This document shows, piece by piece, positions 31,435 through 39,751 of a stretch of DNA of 64,000 nucleotides. Where the stretch lies: positions 310,001 to 374,000 of the forward strand of contig NZ_JAINRD010000002.1 of assembly GCF_020400605.1 (NCBI RefSeq), given 5' to 3'. Below the pieces are notes generated by a model. That model saw nothing but the letters and a program-made list of their open reading frames with translations. It did no database searches and was not told the DNA's origin. A program made the translations under genes and the position numbers. Source of the stretch: Streptomyces aculeolatus. GTDB taxonomy: Bacteria > Actinomycetota > Actinomycetes > Streptomycetales > Streptomycetaceae. Within the stretch, counting starts at the first letter, position 1; each line of letters begins with the position of its first letter.

Positions 31435-33015
31435 ATGCAGTTGTCAGAGGCCGGAGACCCGCACTGGCGCGTCGCGCGCTCCGGCGAACTGCTCCGCGAG
31501 GTGCAGCGGCAGGCCGCCCGGCCCCTGGAACCCGACCTGCCGCGCATCGTCGACTGGTTACGCGGGCACATCGACGCGCACGTCGCGCTCGTCTGGAGTA
31601 CGGGCACGGTGGCCGCGGCCTCCGCGGGGTTTCCGCGTGCCGTCCTGGGCGGCGCGCTGGCGACCGGGCTCGCGCGGCTCGGCCAGGGCCGGGTCGGGGT
31701 CGCCGGGCTGGAGGCCGGCGGGCTGCACGTGCGTGTCGAAGCCCTCGATCCGCAGCCCGAGCCCGCCGGCCCCCGCCCTCGCACGGCCGCATTCGGTGCC
31801 GGCGGCGCACCCAGCCCGTGGCCGCCGCGACCGGTGCTGGTCGTCGCGGGCGCGGTGCCACCCGCCCGGGAGGCCGCCGGCCTCGCCGCGGACGCCGCCC
31901 GCTCCGCCTTGCTTCTGCTGCGCCTGCACGAAGCCGCCGCGGTGCACCGCAACTATCAGAACAAAGCCCGGCAGGTGCGCTTTGCCGTGCTCCAGGCGCT
32001 GCTGGTCGGCGACCCCGACCTGGCCCGCCGGATGACCGCCGGCGCCGTCCCCGAACTGCTGGACGCCCGCACCCTGCGCGTCTATCTGCTGCATTGCCCC
32101 CCGGCCGAGCGGGACCGGCTCGCCCTCGACCTCCAGGACCCCTCGGGCTACCACGACTGCGACCTCATGGTGCAGTGCCCGGTCATGCGCGAGCACCTCA
32201 TCTGCCTCGTCTCCCAGGACTCCGACGACGACCGCGCCCCCGCCGGCCGGGGCGCGGAGCTGCGCCGTCTGGCGCGCGACAACGCCGGCTACGCCCTGGG
32301 TATCAGTGCGGTGCATTCGCTGGAGGCCACGGCGCAGGCGTACGAGCAGGCCCGGCACACGCTCTCGGTGGCCCGGCACCTGCCCGGCCGCGTGGCGTCC
32401 TATCGCGGCGAGTCGCCCCTCGCCCAACTCCTGCCCCGACCGGACGCGGTGGCGTGGGCACGCTCGTTCCTGCAGCCTCTGGCCGTCGCGCCCCGGCTCA
32501 CGGCGCACATTCTGCGGGCCGGGCTGACCGTATCGCGCTCGGGGGCGGCCCGGTTCCTGGGCGTCAGCCGCAACACGGTCACGGCCCACTTCAGGCGCGC
32601 GGAGCGCCTCCTCGACCTCGACCTCGACGAGGTTGTCTCCCGGGCTCTGCTCAACCTCGCCCTTTCCCTCGCCGACCCGCCCCCGGCCGCCGCCCCCGGC
32701 ATCGGCGACACCGGCGGCGATGCCGCCCCCTCCTTCTGCGAACTGATCCACTCGCAGCCCGCGAGGGACTGGGCGGTGGCCTTTCTGCACCCTCTGGACG
32801 ACACCCTCCGCACCACCGCACGGGCCTGGGTCGCCGCCAACTCCGACGCCCAGCGCGCCGCCCGGGGCCTCGGCATCAGCCGCAACACCGTCAGGGCGCG
32901 GCTGCGCACCGCCGAGGTGCTGCTCAACCGGGACCTGCTCACCACCGGCTTCGGTATCTATGACCTCGTCCAGTCCCTCGCCATCGAGGACGGGCGTGTG
33001 GCCCGTCAGCCATGA
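31435..33015 (+). CDS. PucR/CdaR-type transcriptional regulator with two C-terminal HTHs and a TTA codon
   Basis: 526 residues from an ATG behind AGAGGGGAG. The middle (about 200-340) has the GGDEF-like fold of PucR regulators (ARTLRVYLLHCPP, ISAVHSLEATAQAYEQARHTL). Two related DNA-binding modules follow: RSGAARFLGVSRNTVTAHFRRAERLL (about 365) and DAQRAARGLGISRNTVRARLRTAEVLL (about 468), an apparent duplication of the usual single PucR HTH. A TTA codon at 31558-31560 (Leu42) ties expression to bldA. The targets may include the TTA-containing secreted-protein gene downstream. Confidence 0.8.
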   Translation: MQLSEAGDPHWRVARSGELLREVQRQAARPLEPDLPRIVDWLRGHIDAHVALVWSTGTVAAASAGFPRAVLGGALATGLARLGQGRVGVAGLEAGGLHVRVEALDPQPEPAGPRPRTAAFGAGGAPSPWPPRPVLVVAGAVPPAREAAGLAADAARSALLLLRLHEAAAVHRNYQNKARQVRFAVLQALLVGDPDLARRMTAGAVPELLDARTLRVYLLHCPPAERDRLALDLQDPSGYHDCDLMVQCPVMREHLICLVSQDSDDDRAPAGRGAELRRLARDNAGYALGISAVHSLEATAQAYEQARHTLSVARHLPGRVASYRGESPLAQLLPRPDAVAWARSFLQPLAVAPRLTAHILRAGLTVSRSGAARFLGVSRNTVTAHFRRAERLLDLDLDEVVSRALLNLALSLADPPPAAAPGIGDTGGDAAPSFCELIHSQPARDWAVAFLHPLDDTLRTTARAWVAANSDAQRAARGLGISRNTVRARLRTAEVLLNRDLLTTGFGIYDLVQSLAIEDGRVARQP

Positions 33016-33020
33016 ACGGT

Positions 33021-33138
33021 TCCTGAGAACCTCCTGAGAATCCGTGCACCGTGCGCAGCCCGCCCGGCCCGGCTGCGCACCGTGCTCGTTGTCCCCGGAC
33101 CCCGCCCCGCTTAGCGTCCGTTCGGTCATGAACCGAAC
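33021..33138 (+). promoter_or_regulatory. Direct and inverted repeats before the small secreted-protein gene
   Basis: Two adjacent 11-bp direct repeats, TCCTGAGAACC and TCCTGAGAATC (33021-33042), have the one-turn spacing of OmpR/PhoP-class binding sites but not the Pho-box sequence. Closer to the gene, GTTCGGT (33120-33126) and ACCGAAC (33132-33138) form a 7-bp inverted repeat with a 5-bp centre, 25 bp before the start. Confidence 0.45.
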
Positions 33139-33163
33139 AAAGCGAAGAATCCGGGGAGACGGC

Positions 33164-33718
33164 ATGAAGTGGGTGAGGGCCGGCGCAACCGTCGGTGCGG
33201 CTCTGGCGCTGAGCATCGCAGGAGTAACTCCCGTGGGAGCGTGGTCGGCGCAGGCGTCCGCCGCCGACGCGCTCGACGAGCTGGTCGCGCCGCAGGCGGA
33301 CGGGGAGACGCGGCGGATCGCCGCCGCGGACCCGCAGGCGGTACGGACGACGGCCACGCTGTGCGGCGACGGTTACAACCTCGTCGGGGCCGAGCAGCTT
33401 CCGGACGACGGCTGGCGGCTGGGGACGCTGTTCCGCTACTCGAAGCTGACGTCCGGCGGCAACTGGCGTTACTGCATGCTTTTCGACAACAACACCGGCA
33501 GCACGAAGTACATGCGGCTCAGGACGTGCGAGTACACCCTCGAAGACCCGGAGTGCCGCACGGACCAGGGTGACTTCAGCCAGTACGCGGGACCGGTCTA
33601 CACCGGGCTGCACTGGCGGTACCCGCAGTGTTCCAAGGTCGTCGCGATCATGAAGAACACGAAGGAGAGCGACAACGCCCTCATCGACGCCGTCCGCACC
33701 GCGAACACCTGCAACTGA
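33164..33718 (+). CDS. Small secreted protein of unknown function
   Basis: 184 residues from an ATG behind GGGGAG; an ATG at 33128 would add twelve basic residues. A signal peptide spans about residues 1-35 (AGATVGAALALSIAGVTPVGA, cut near ASA-AD). The mature part has five cysteines after TATLCGDGY (CGDGY, YCMLF, RTCEY, PECRT, PQCSK and TCN at the end) and aromatic residues, as in small disulphide-bonded extracellular proteins. No family is recognised. It is 16 bp before the 1338-residue secreted protein, so they are probably co-expressed. Confidence 0.7.
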   Translation: MKWVRAGATVGAALALSIAGVTPVGAWSAQASAADALDELVAPQADGETRRIAAADPQAVRTTATLCGDGYNLVGAEQLPDDGWRLGTLFRYSKLTSGGNWRYCMLFDNNTGSTKYMRLRTCEYTLEDPECRTDQGDFSQYAGPVYTGLHWRYPQCSKVVAIMKNTKESDNALIDAVRTANTCN

Positions 33719-33734
33719 GGGCGGGAAGACAGAC

Positions 33735-36700
33735 ATGACGAACCTTCGACGCAGCCGGAGATCCCTGTTGCCGACCGTCGTCTCCCTTGTGGCGGCGGCG
33801 GCCCTGTCGCTGCCGCTCGCCTTACCTGCCGTCGCCGATCCCGCCGGCCCGGGCGCGCCGGTGTCCCCGGCGGCGGCCGGCCCCGGCGACCGCCCCGACC
33901 GGATCGCCCCCGCCGACCGGCTGGACGTGCTGGGGGACGGATACCGCTCGTCGGACGACCGGGCGTGGACCACCACCGGCGATGCCGCCGGTTTCCACGT
34001 GCTGGTGGCCGACGCCGCGGACGGCTACCGCTGGCGTACGGCCGCCACACTCGCCGAGCCCGGTTTCGAGGCCGACGCCTGGATCGGCAACGCCTGCGTG
34101 ACCGGGTCCGGTGACCGGGCCGTCGTGGCGTACGCACCGCGTACCTTCACCAACGACCCCGAGCTGATGAGCAGGGGCGCGTTCACCGCGGTCGTCGACC
34201 TGCGGACCGGCGAGGTCACCAAGCTGCCGGTGCAGGCGTCGCTCGCCTACTTCTCGCCCGGCTGCGGCGCGGGCGAGCGCGCGGTGCTCGCGCAGTACGC
34301 GGACGAATCGATGGGGGAGAACACCACCCGGCTGATCACCGTCGACGCCGCGGCGGGCCGGGCCGCCGCGCCGCTGAAACTCGACGGGCAGGTCACCTCC
34401 GCCATCCCGTACGACGGCAACACGATCGTCGCCGCCGACGGCACCCGCCTGGTGCGGATCGACGAGCGCGGCAGGCGCGCCGAGATCGCCGACACCGCCG
34501 CCACCCCGTTCCGGCTCACCCGGGACGCCGCAGGCGGCATCGGCTACGTGGACCGGCCCGGCCGCGACGCGCGGACCGGCGACACCCCCGGCGAGGTACG
34601 GTTCGTGCCCGCCTCGGCGGTGCCCGCGGCCGGGCGCGGCGGCACCGGGGCCGAGCCGAGGCTCGTCGCCACCGGCGAGCTGACCGCGTTCGATCTCATC
34701 GGCTCGGCGTCCGGGGAGCTGTACGTCACCGGGGAGGCCGCCGCCCGCGGGCAGGCCCCCGCGCATCTGCACCACCCCGGCGGGCTGGCCAGGGACGCCG
34801 TGGCCAGCACCCGGGGCCGCGCGGTCGTGGCGACCGGGTGGGCTGACGGCGGGGAATCCCGGTCGGCCGTCGAGGAGGCCGTGGACGCGCGCCCTGTCAC
34901 CGTCGACCTCACCGTGCCCGGGACCGGGAAGACGGCGCGGCTCGGCGCCCTGCCCGCCGCCGAACCGGTGGCCGGGAGCGCGGTGGCGTCGGGCCGGGAG
35001 ACCTCGCCCGCCCTCACCGGGGCCGGTGGTACGGCGCGGAGCGGGACCGCGGCCTCCGCTGATCCGAACGATCCGGTGGAGTCGGAACGGACCTGTTCCG
35101 TGCCCCGCGGCGACCCCCGCAAGCAGGCGTTCCAGCCGAGCCCGCGGCAGGTCGAGTGGGCCGTGGACCAGGCCGTGATCGACGGGCTGGACAAGTGGAT
35201 CGACCGCCCGGCGAACTGGAAGAACACCGGGATGGAGGCGTACAGCCCGCAGGAGCTGTTCCCCCTGCGGGTGCTGGCCGGCGACCCGAACGGCACCGTG
35301 GACCGCGACGACGAGTGGCACATACCCGCGCAGATCCTGCTCGGCATCACCGCGCAGGAGTCCAACATGTGGCAGGCCACCCGCTTCGCCGTGCCCGGTG
35401 TCACGGCCAACCCGCTGATCGGGAACTACTACGGCACCAACTACGCCTCCGACGGCACCCAGGTCGACCCGTGGCGTATCAACTGGGCGGACGCCGACTG
35501 CGGCTACGGCATCACGCAGGTCACCGACGGCATGCGGCTCCCCGGCCACGGCCAGCCGACCCTGAGTGAGAAGCAGCAGGAGGCCGTGGCCCTGGACTAC
35601 ACAGCGAACATCGCCGCCGGCGCGGACATCCTGGCGGAGAAGTGGAACCAGACCCGCACGGCCGGAATGACCGTCAACAACGGTGAGCCGCGGTGGATCG
35701 AGAACTGGTTCTACGCCCTGTGGGCGTACAACTCCGGCTTCTACCCGAAGTCGCAGGCGGACCAGAACAAGGGCAAGTGGGGCGTGGGGTGGACCAACAA
35801 CCCGGCGAACCCGCTCTGGAAGGCCAACCGGCTGCCGTTCCTGGAGAGCGCCTCGGGCGGCGACGACTACTCGCACGCCGCGCACCCGCAGGACTGGCCG
35901 TACCAGGAGAAGGTGCTCGGCTGGGCGGGGCGGCCGATCTCCGCACTGGTGGAGCCCGGTGAGTTCGAGGCGGGCTACCGCAAGGCGTGGTGGAACACGA
36001 ACGCGGACCGGACCGCGGTCAAGCCGCCGGAGAGCCTGTTCTGCGACGAATCCAACGAGTGCGACCCCGGCCTCATCGGTCCGGACGACGAGAACGACCC
36101 CGGGCTCGGCGCCTGCACGCGCGAGGACCTCTACTGCTGGTTCCACGAGTCCACCGCGTGGAAGGACTGTGATCTCAACGCGGCCTGCGGGTACGCGCTG
36201 CACCGCTTCGACGACACGTATCCGGAGCAGCCGGACCTCAACTCGTACCCGCCGCGCTGCATCAGCGGGCTGCCGCAGGGGGCGCTGATCGTGGACGACC
36301 TGCCAGACCAGGCCGGATCGGCCGGCTCGTCCCAACGGCAGTGCGCGGGCTTCCGCTCCCAGGGCACGTTCGAGTTCACCTTCGCGGAGGACGAGGGGCA
36401 GTACCCGGGGAAGATCGACACCCATCAGATCGGCGCGGGCTACGGCAACCACTTCTGGTTCGGCCACACCCGCGACACCCACGATCCGCAGGACACCGAC
36501 GGCAGACGCCTGGCCACCACCGGCACCTGGACGCTGGACCGGCAGCTCGACGGCTGGGCCCGGGTGCTGGTGCACATGCCGGACCACGGCGCGCACACCC
36601 GCCAGGCCGCCTACGTGATCGACGGCACCGACTCCACCAGCCCGGTGCGGGTGCACCCGCAGCGCACCAGGGAGAACCGGTGGGTGGACCTGGGGGTCTT

Positions 36701-37751
36701 CCGCTTCACCGGCACCCCCAAGGTGTCGCTCGGCACGGATACCGCCGACGGCAACGGCAGCGAGGACGTCGCCTGGGACGCCGTCGCCTTCCAGCCGCTG
36801 CCGGAGAAGCCGGCGGACTTCGTCGTGGCGATGGGCGATTCGTACTCCTCCGGCGAGGGCGCCTCGGTGTCCGGCGGCGGCGACTACTTCCCCGAGACCG
36901 ACTGGGGTGGCGACCAGGGCGACCTGCGCCACGCCTGCCACCGCTCCACCGAGGCGTGGTCGCGCCAGGCGGCGCTGCCGGGCAACGGGACGAGCGTGGG
37001 GGAGCGCGTCGCCAACTGGGACGAGACGCTCGATTACCACATGACCGCCTGCTCCGGCGCCCGGACGCACAACTTCCCGGTGGGCGGCGAGGGCGGTTAC
37101 GGCGAGTTGCCGCAGCTCGCCCAGGGCTACCTGGACCAGAACACCTCGCTGGTGACGCTGTCGATCGGCGGCAACGACGCCCGCTTCACCGACATCGTCG
37201 ACAAGTGCATCCGCGCCTTCGACGAGTGCTACCGGGAGACCCTGGACGGTGACGACGCGCCACTTGAGGAAGCGGAGCCCGCGTACATCCGCAACCAGGT
37301 CAAGGCGGCGATCGTCGAGACCCTGGGGGCGATCCGGGCCAAGGCGCCCGACGCGGAGGTCGTGCTGATGGGCTATCCGTTGCTCTACTCCGACAGCGGG
37401 AGCTGCCTCAACTACCTCGGGATCAGCGGCGAGGAGGCCGCGTGGATGAATGAGATGGGCGGGGTCATGAACGAGAGCATGGCCGACGCTGTCACGGAGG
37501 CGAACGCGGCCTCGGGTGAGACGTATGCCACGTTCTCCGATCCGACGGAGGCATTCGAGGGCAAGTCGGTCTGCGGTGACCCGGAGGTCGTCCACGGCGT
37601 GGTCACGGACCTCACTCCCGGCGACGACCCGCTGTGGGACTTCGGAGCGATCGAGGGCGGCATTTCCGCCCAGTCCTTCCACCCGAAGACCGACGGAGCC
37701 CGGCTGTACGCGAACACCCTGGAGCAGACGCTCCGGGAGATGGGAGGCTGA
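33735..37751 (+). CDS. Large secreted multidomain protein: transglycosylase-like and SGNH/GDSL hydrolase domains
   Basis: 1338 residues. Signal peptide about 1-35, with a TTA codon (33822-33824, Leu30) inside it. Residues about 50-400 have repeated beta strands like a propeller. Residues about 470-680 resemble lytic transglycosylases/lysozyme-like proteins (ILLGITAQESNMW, candidate catalytic Glu542; GYGITQVTDGM). Residues about 880-1025 form a beta-sandwich of golvesin/carbohydrate-binding type. Residues about 1030-1338 are an SGNH hydrolase: block I GDSYSSGEG (Ser1036), block III SIGGNDARF (about 1142) and His1316 in SFHPKTDG. Such enzymes act on cell-wall or extracellular polymers. The combination is unusual, and bldA dependence suggests a developmental role. 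Confidence 0.8.
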   Translation: MTNLRRSRRSLLPTVVSLVAAAALSLPLALPAVADPAGPGAPVSPAAAGPGDRPDRIAPADRLDVLGDGYRSSDDRAWTTTGDAAGFHVLVADAADGYRWRTAATLAEPGFEADAWIGNACVTGSGDRAVVAYAPRTFTNDPELMSRGAFTAVVDLRTGEVTKLPVQASLAYFSPGCGAGERAVLAQYADESMGENTTRLITVDAAAGRAAAPLKLDGQVTSAIPYDGNTIVAADGTRLVRIDERGRRAEIADTAATPFRLTRDAAGGIGYVDRPGRDARTGDTPGEVRFVPASAVPAAGRGGTGAEPRLVATGELTAFDLIGSASGELYVTGEAAARGQAPAHLHHPGGLARDAVASTRGRAVVATGWADGGESRSAVEEAVDARPVTVDLTVPGTGKTARLGALPAAEPVAGSAVASGRETSPALTGAGGTARSGTAASADPNDPVESERTCSVPRGDPRKQAFQPSPRQVEWAVDQAVIDGLDKWIDRPANWKNTGMEAYSPQELFPLRVLAGDPNGTVDRDDEWHIPAQILLGITAQESNMWQATRFAVPGVTANPLIGNYYGTNYASDGTQVDPWRINWADADCGYGITQVTDGMRLPGHGQPTLSEKQQEAVALDYTANIAAGADILAEKWNQTRTAGMTVNNGEPRWIENWFYALWAYNSGFYPKSQADQNKGKWGVGWTNNPANPLWKANRLPFLESASGGDDYSHAAHPQDWPYQEKVLGWAGRPISALVEPGEFEAGYRKAWWNTNADRTAVKPPESLFCDESNECDPGLIGPDDENDPGLGACTREDLYCWFHESTAWKDCDLNAACGYALHRFDDTYPEQPDLNSYPPRCISGLPQGALIVDDLPDQAGSAGSSQRQCAGFRSQGTFEFTFAEDEGQYPGKIDTHQIGAGYGNHFWFGHTRDTHDPQDTDGRRLATTGTWTLDRQLDGWARVLVHMPDHGAHTRQAAYVIDGTDSTSPVRVHPQRTRENRWVDLGVFRFTGTPKVSLGTDTADGNGSEDVAWDAVAFQPLPEKPADFVVAMGDSYSSGEGASVSGGGDYFPETDWGGDQGDLRHACHRSTEAWSRQAALPGNGTSVGERVANWDETLDYHMTACSGARTHNFPVGGEGGYGELPQLAQGYLDQNTSLVTLSIGGNDARFTDIVDKCIRAFDECYRETLDGDDAPLEEAEPAYIRNQVKAAIVETLGAIRAKAPDAEVVLMGYPLLYSDSGSCLNYLGISGEEAAWMNEMGGVMNESMADAVTEANAASGETYATFSDPTEAFEGKSVCGDPEVVHGVVTDLTPGDDPLWDFGAIEGGISAQSFHPKTDGARLYANTLEQTLREMGG

Positions 37752-37898
37752 GCCGACGCCGCTGGGGCGCAAAGCCGGCCTACACCCTGGGGAGGAGCTT
37801 CCCCCGGCACGACTGTCCATCGGGTGGACGGCCGGGGGCGGCTTACCCCGTAACGTGTGCTCATGCATGTCGAGCGTGGCGATCAGGGGGGCGACAGA

Positions 37899-38336
37899 AT
37901 GGACAAAACCGACACCGACGCTCCGGTGGCGAAGCTGGACGAGCCGCAGAAACCGGACACTCCGGAGCACCAGGCGTGGGGGTCGAGGGCGCCGAGCTTC
38001 ATCCAGCGCTCGCGCGCGCTGCACGTGAGCTGGCAGGTCGGGGTCTTCATCGTGGGCCTGGCCATCGTCATCGGCGGCATCATCCTGCTGCCGCTGCCGG
38101 GCCCCGGCTGGCTGGTGATCTTCGCGGGCATGGCCGTCTGGGCGACGGAGTTCGTGTGGGCGCAGATAATCCTGCGCTGGACGAAGCGGAAGGTCACCGA
38201 GGCGGCGCAGCGCGCCCTCGACCCGAAGGTGCGCCGCCGCAACGCGATCCTGACCGCCATCGGCCTGGTGATCTGCGGGGTGCTGCTCGGTATCTATCTG
38301 TACGAGTTCGGCCTGGAGATGCCCTGGAAGGTCTGA
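37899..38336 (+). CDS. TIGR02611-like small membrane protein
   Basis: 145 residues from the ATG at 37899 behind AGGGGGG; an ATG at 37863 would add twelve residues but has no site. A charged N-terminus (about 45 residues) leads to two close TM segments around the Pro/Gly turn LLPLPGPGWLVIFAGMAVW, then an amphipathic stretch (WTKRKVTEAAQRALDPKVRRR) and a third TM helix. This pattern is typical of the TIGR02611 family of actinobacterial membrane proteins of unknown function. Confidence 0.75.
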   Translation: MDKTDTDAPVAKLDEPQKPDTPEHQAWGSRAPSFIQRSRALHVSWQVGVFIVGLAIVIGGIILLPLPGPGWLVIFAGMAVWATEFVWAQIILRWTKRKVTEAAQRALDPKVRRRNAILTAIGLVICGVLLGIYLYEFGLEMPWKV

Positions 38337-38404
38337 CCGCCCAGGGCTCCGCGGCCCGAGGCGCGCGGCCCCGTCACGCACGGTCCCCGTCCCGCGCGCC
38401 TCAC

Positions 38405-38446
38405 CCGGCCCCGGCGGGCAGCCGCAACGCTGCCCGCCGGGGCCGG
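38405..38446. terminator. Strong bidirectional terminator
   Basis: A perfect 18-bp G/C stem (38405-38422 with 38429-38446) and 6-nt loop, followed on the plus strand by TTCTTCCCCC. It separates the convergent TIGR02611-like and cysteine-rich protein genes. Confidence 0.8.
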
Positions 38447-38540
38447 TTCTTCCCCCGTATGCGTACGAGCCCTGCCGGTCCGGCCCCCGCCCCGGGGCGC
38501 GTACGGCCGGCTCCGCCTGCCGCCCGGGACGCGCCGCGGG

Positions 38541-39473
38541 TCACCTGCGGCGCCGGAACCAGCGCCGCTTCGATGCCGGTGCGTCCTCGCCCGCCCCGTC
38601 CGGATCGTCGAACAGCAGGTACTCCACCGGTCCGGAGAGCCGGGACGCGGCGCCGGTCTCCGGCGCGGCGGTGACGAACACCAGCCGCCGTCCGCGGCCG
38701 GGGGACTCGATCGGCAGCACCCGGGTGCGGTAGAGGCCGTTCTCGCTGATCATCCCCTCGCGCTCGTAGAGGCTCACCAGGACCAGGCCCATGCGCCGCT
38801 CCAGTTCCTCCCCGTCCCGCGTGTCCGACTGGTTCACCTGGGACCTGACGGTGATGCCGCCGCGGTCCTGCCAGGTGCAGGCCAGGTCGAGGAGTTCCTC
38901 GGCCTCCTCCTGGCTGGTCGGCGTGGACCGCCAGAGGATCATCACGTGCTCCAGCTTTTCGGTGAACTCGTTCGCGGGCTTCCCGCGCGGCCGCCCGGTC
39001 GGTACCACCGGCGTCCCGAGTTCGCCGCGGCAGCCCTGCTGCGGGCAGCGCGGTTTCTGCGGATCGAGGCAGTTGCGGCACAGGGTGTAGCGGCAGACCT
39101 GGCACTGGAGGCCGATCGGGTTGGTGACGACCAGGCGCACCTGAGAGGCGATGTCGTGGCCCGAGTACCAGAACTGCGTGCAACGACTGCATTCGGTCGC
39201 GATGGGTGCGAAGTAGGGGTTCCCGTACTGCCGCCGGGCGACCGGTTCGGCGATGCCGGGGTCCGCGGTGCGGCGCATCCCGGTGTGCAGGAGCGGCAGG
39301 GCGAGGCGGTACGCCTCGGACGACTGCCCGTGCGCCCGCAGGTGGCGCAGGGTCGCGTCGAGCGCCGACCCGTACCGGCGCTCGCGCCGCAGCCGCTCCA
39401 CCGCGTCCGTCAGTTCGGGCACGGGGTCGTCGTGCCCGGGGAAGTGGAATCCCCCGGTGTCGTACGCCGCCAC
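38541..39473 (-). CDS. Cysteine-rich zinc-ribbon protein of unknown function
   Basis: 310 residues from a GTG behind GGGAGGAG. An N-terminal helical region (about 15-60) is followed by a Cys-rich block (about 94-150): CSRC, CQVC, CRNC and CPQQGC, which could bind two zinc ions. The C-terminal half has a mixed alpha/beta pattern and a basic tail (KRRWFRRRR). No signal peptide. I do not recognise the family; a role in nucleic acid or protein binding is only suggested by the ribbons. It stands alone, with a 278-bp gap to the next operon. Confidence 0.7.
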   Translation of the reverse strand: MAAYDTGGFHFPGHDDPVPELTDAVERLRRERRYGSALDATLRHLRAHGQSSEAYRLALPLLHTGMRRTADPGIAEPVARRQYGNPYFAPIATECSRCTQFWYSGHDIASQVRLVVTNPIGLQCQVCRYTLCRNCLDPQKPRCPQQGCRGELGTPVVPTGRPRGKPANEFTEKLEHVMILWRSTPTSQEEAEELLDLACTWQDRGGITVRSQVNQSDTRDGEELERRMGLVLVSLYEREGMISENGLYRTRVLPIESPGRGRRLVFVTAAPETGAASRLSGPVEYLLFDDPDGAGEDAPASKRRWFRRRR

Positions 39474-39672
39474 TCCTGACTCCTCCCGTTGCCCCTGCCG
39501 GCCGGGCAGACGGCCACGCTAGGCGCCGCGCCCGGGGACCGGTCCCGGTCGGGCGTCCGGCCCGGAGCCGTACCCCCATCCCCGCCCGCCTCGGCCCGGC
39601 GCGGAGCCCGCCCCCGGGATCGCTCCCAGCGTGACCAGGGGAAATACGTGGGATGTTAATTAGTCAGGTGGA

Positions 39673-39697
39673 TTGACAAATTGACAGGCCGTTGTCA
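39673..39697 (+). promoter_or_regulatory. Promoter/operator of the first sugar-transport operon
   Basis: Two TTGACA hexamers (39673-39678, 39681-39686) lie 8 bp apart, and TGACA (39682-39686) pairs with TGTCA (39693-39697). The surrounding 39650-39700 stretch is unusually A/T-rich (TTAATTAG just upstream). A regulator site overlapping the -35 is likely; its TGACA/TGTCA arms recall the larger palindrome at 47280-47307. Confidence 0.45.
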
Positions 39698-39751
39698 GCA
39701 TCGGCGCCGTTCGGAATCTCGAACGCCGCCGCTGCCCCACGGAGAGCCGCC

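Noticed and set aside
33021..33042. Pho box upstream of the small secreted-protein gene
   Set aside because: The 11-bp repeat spacing fits, but the sequence TCCTGAGAA does not match the GTTCACC-type unit.
33822..38381. A 1519-codon minus-strand frame
   Set aside because: Antisense to the multidomain secreted protein, with His/Val/Arg-rich composition and no domain; a typical high-GC artefact.
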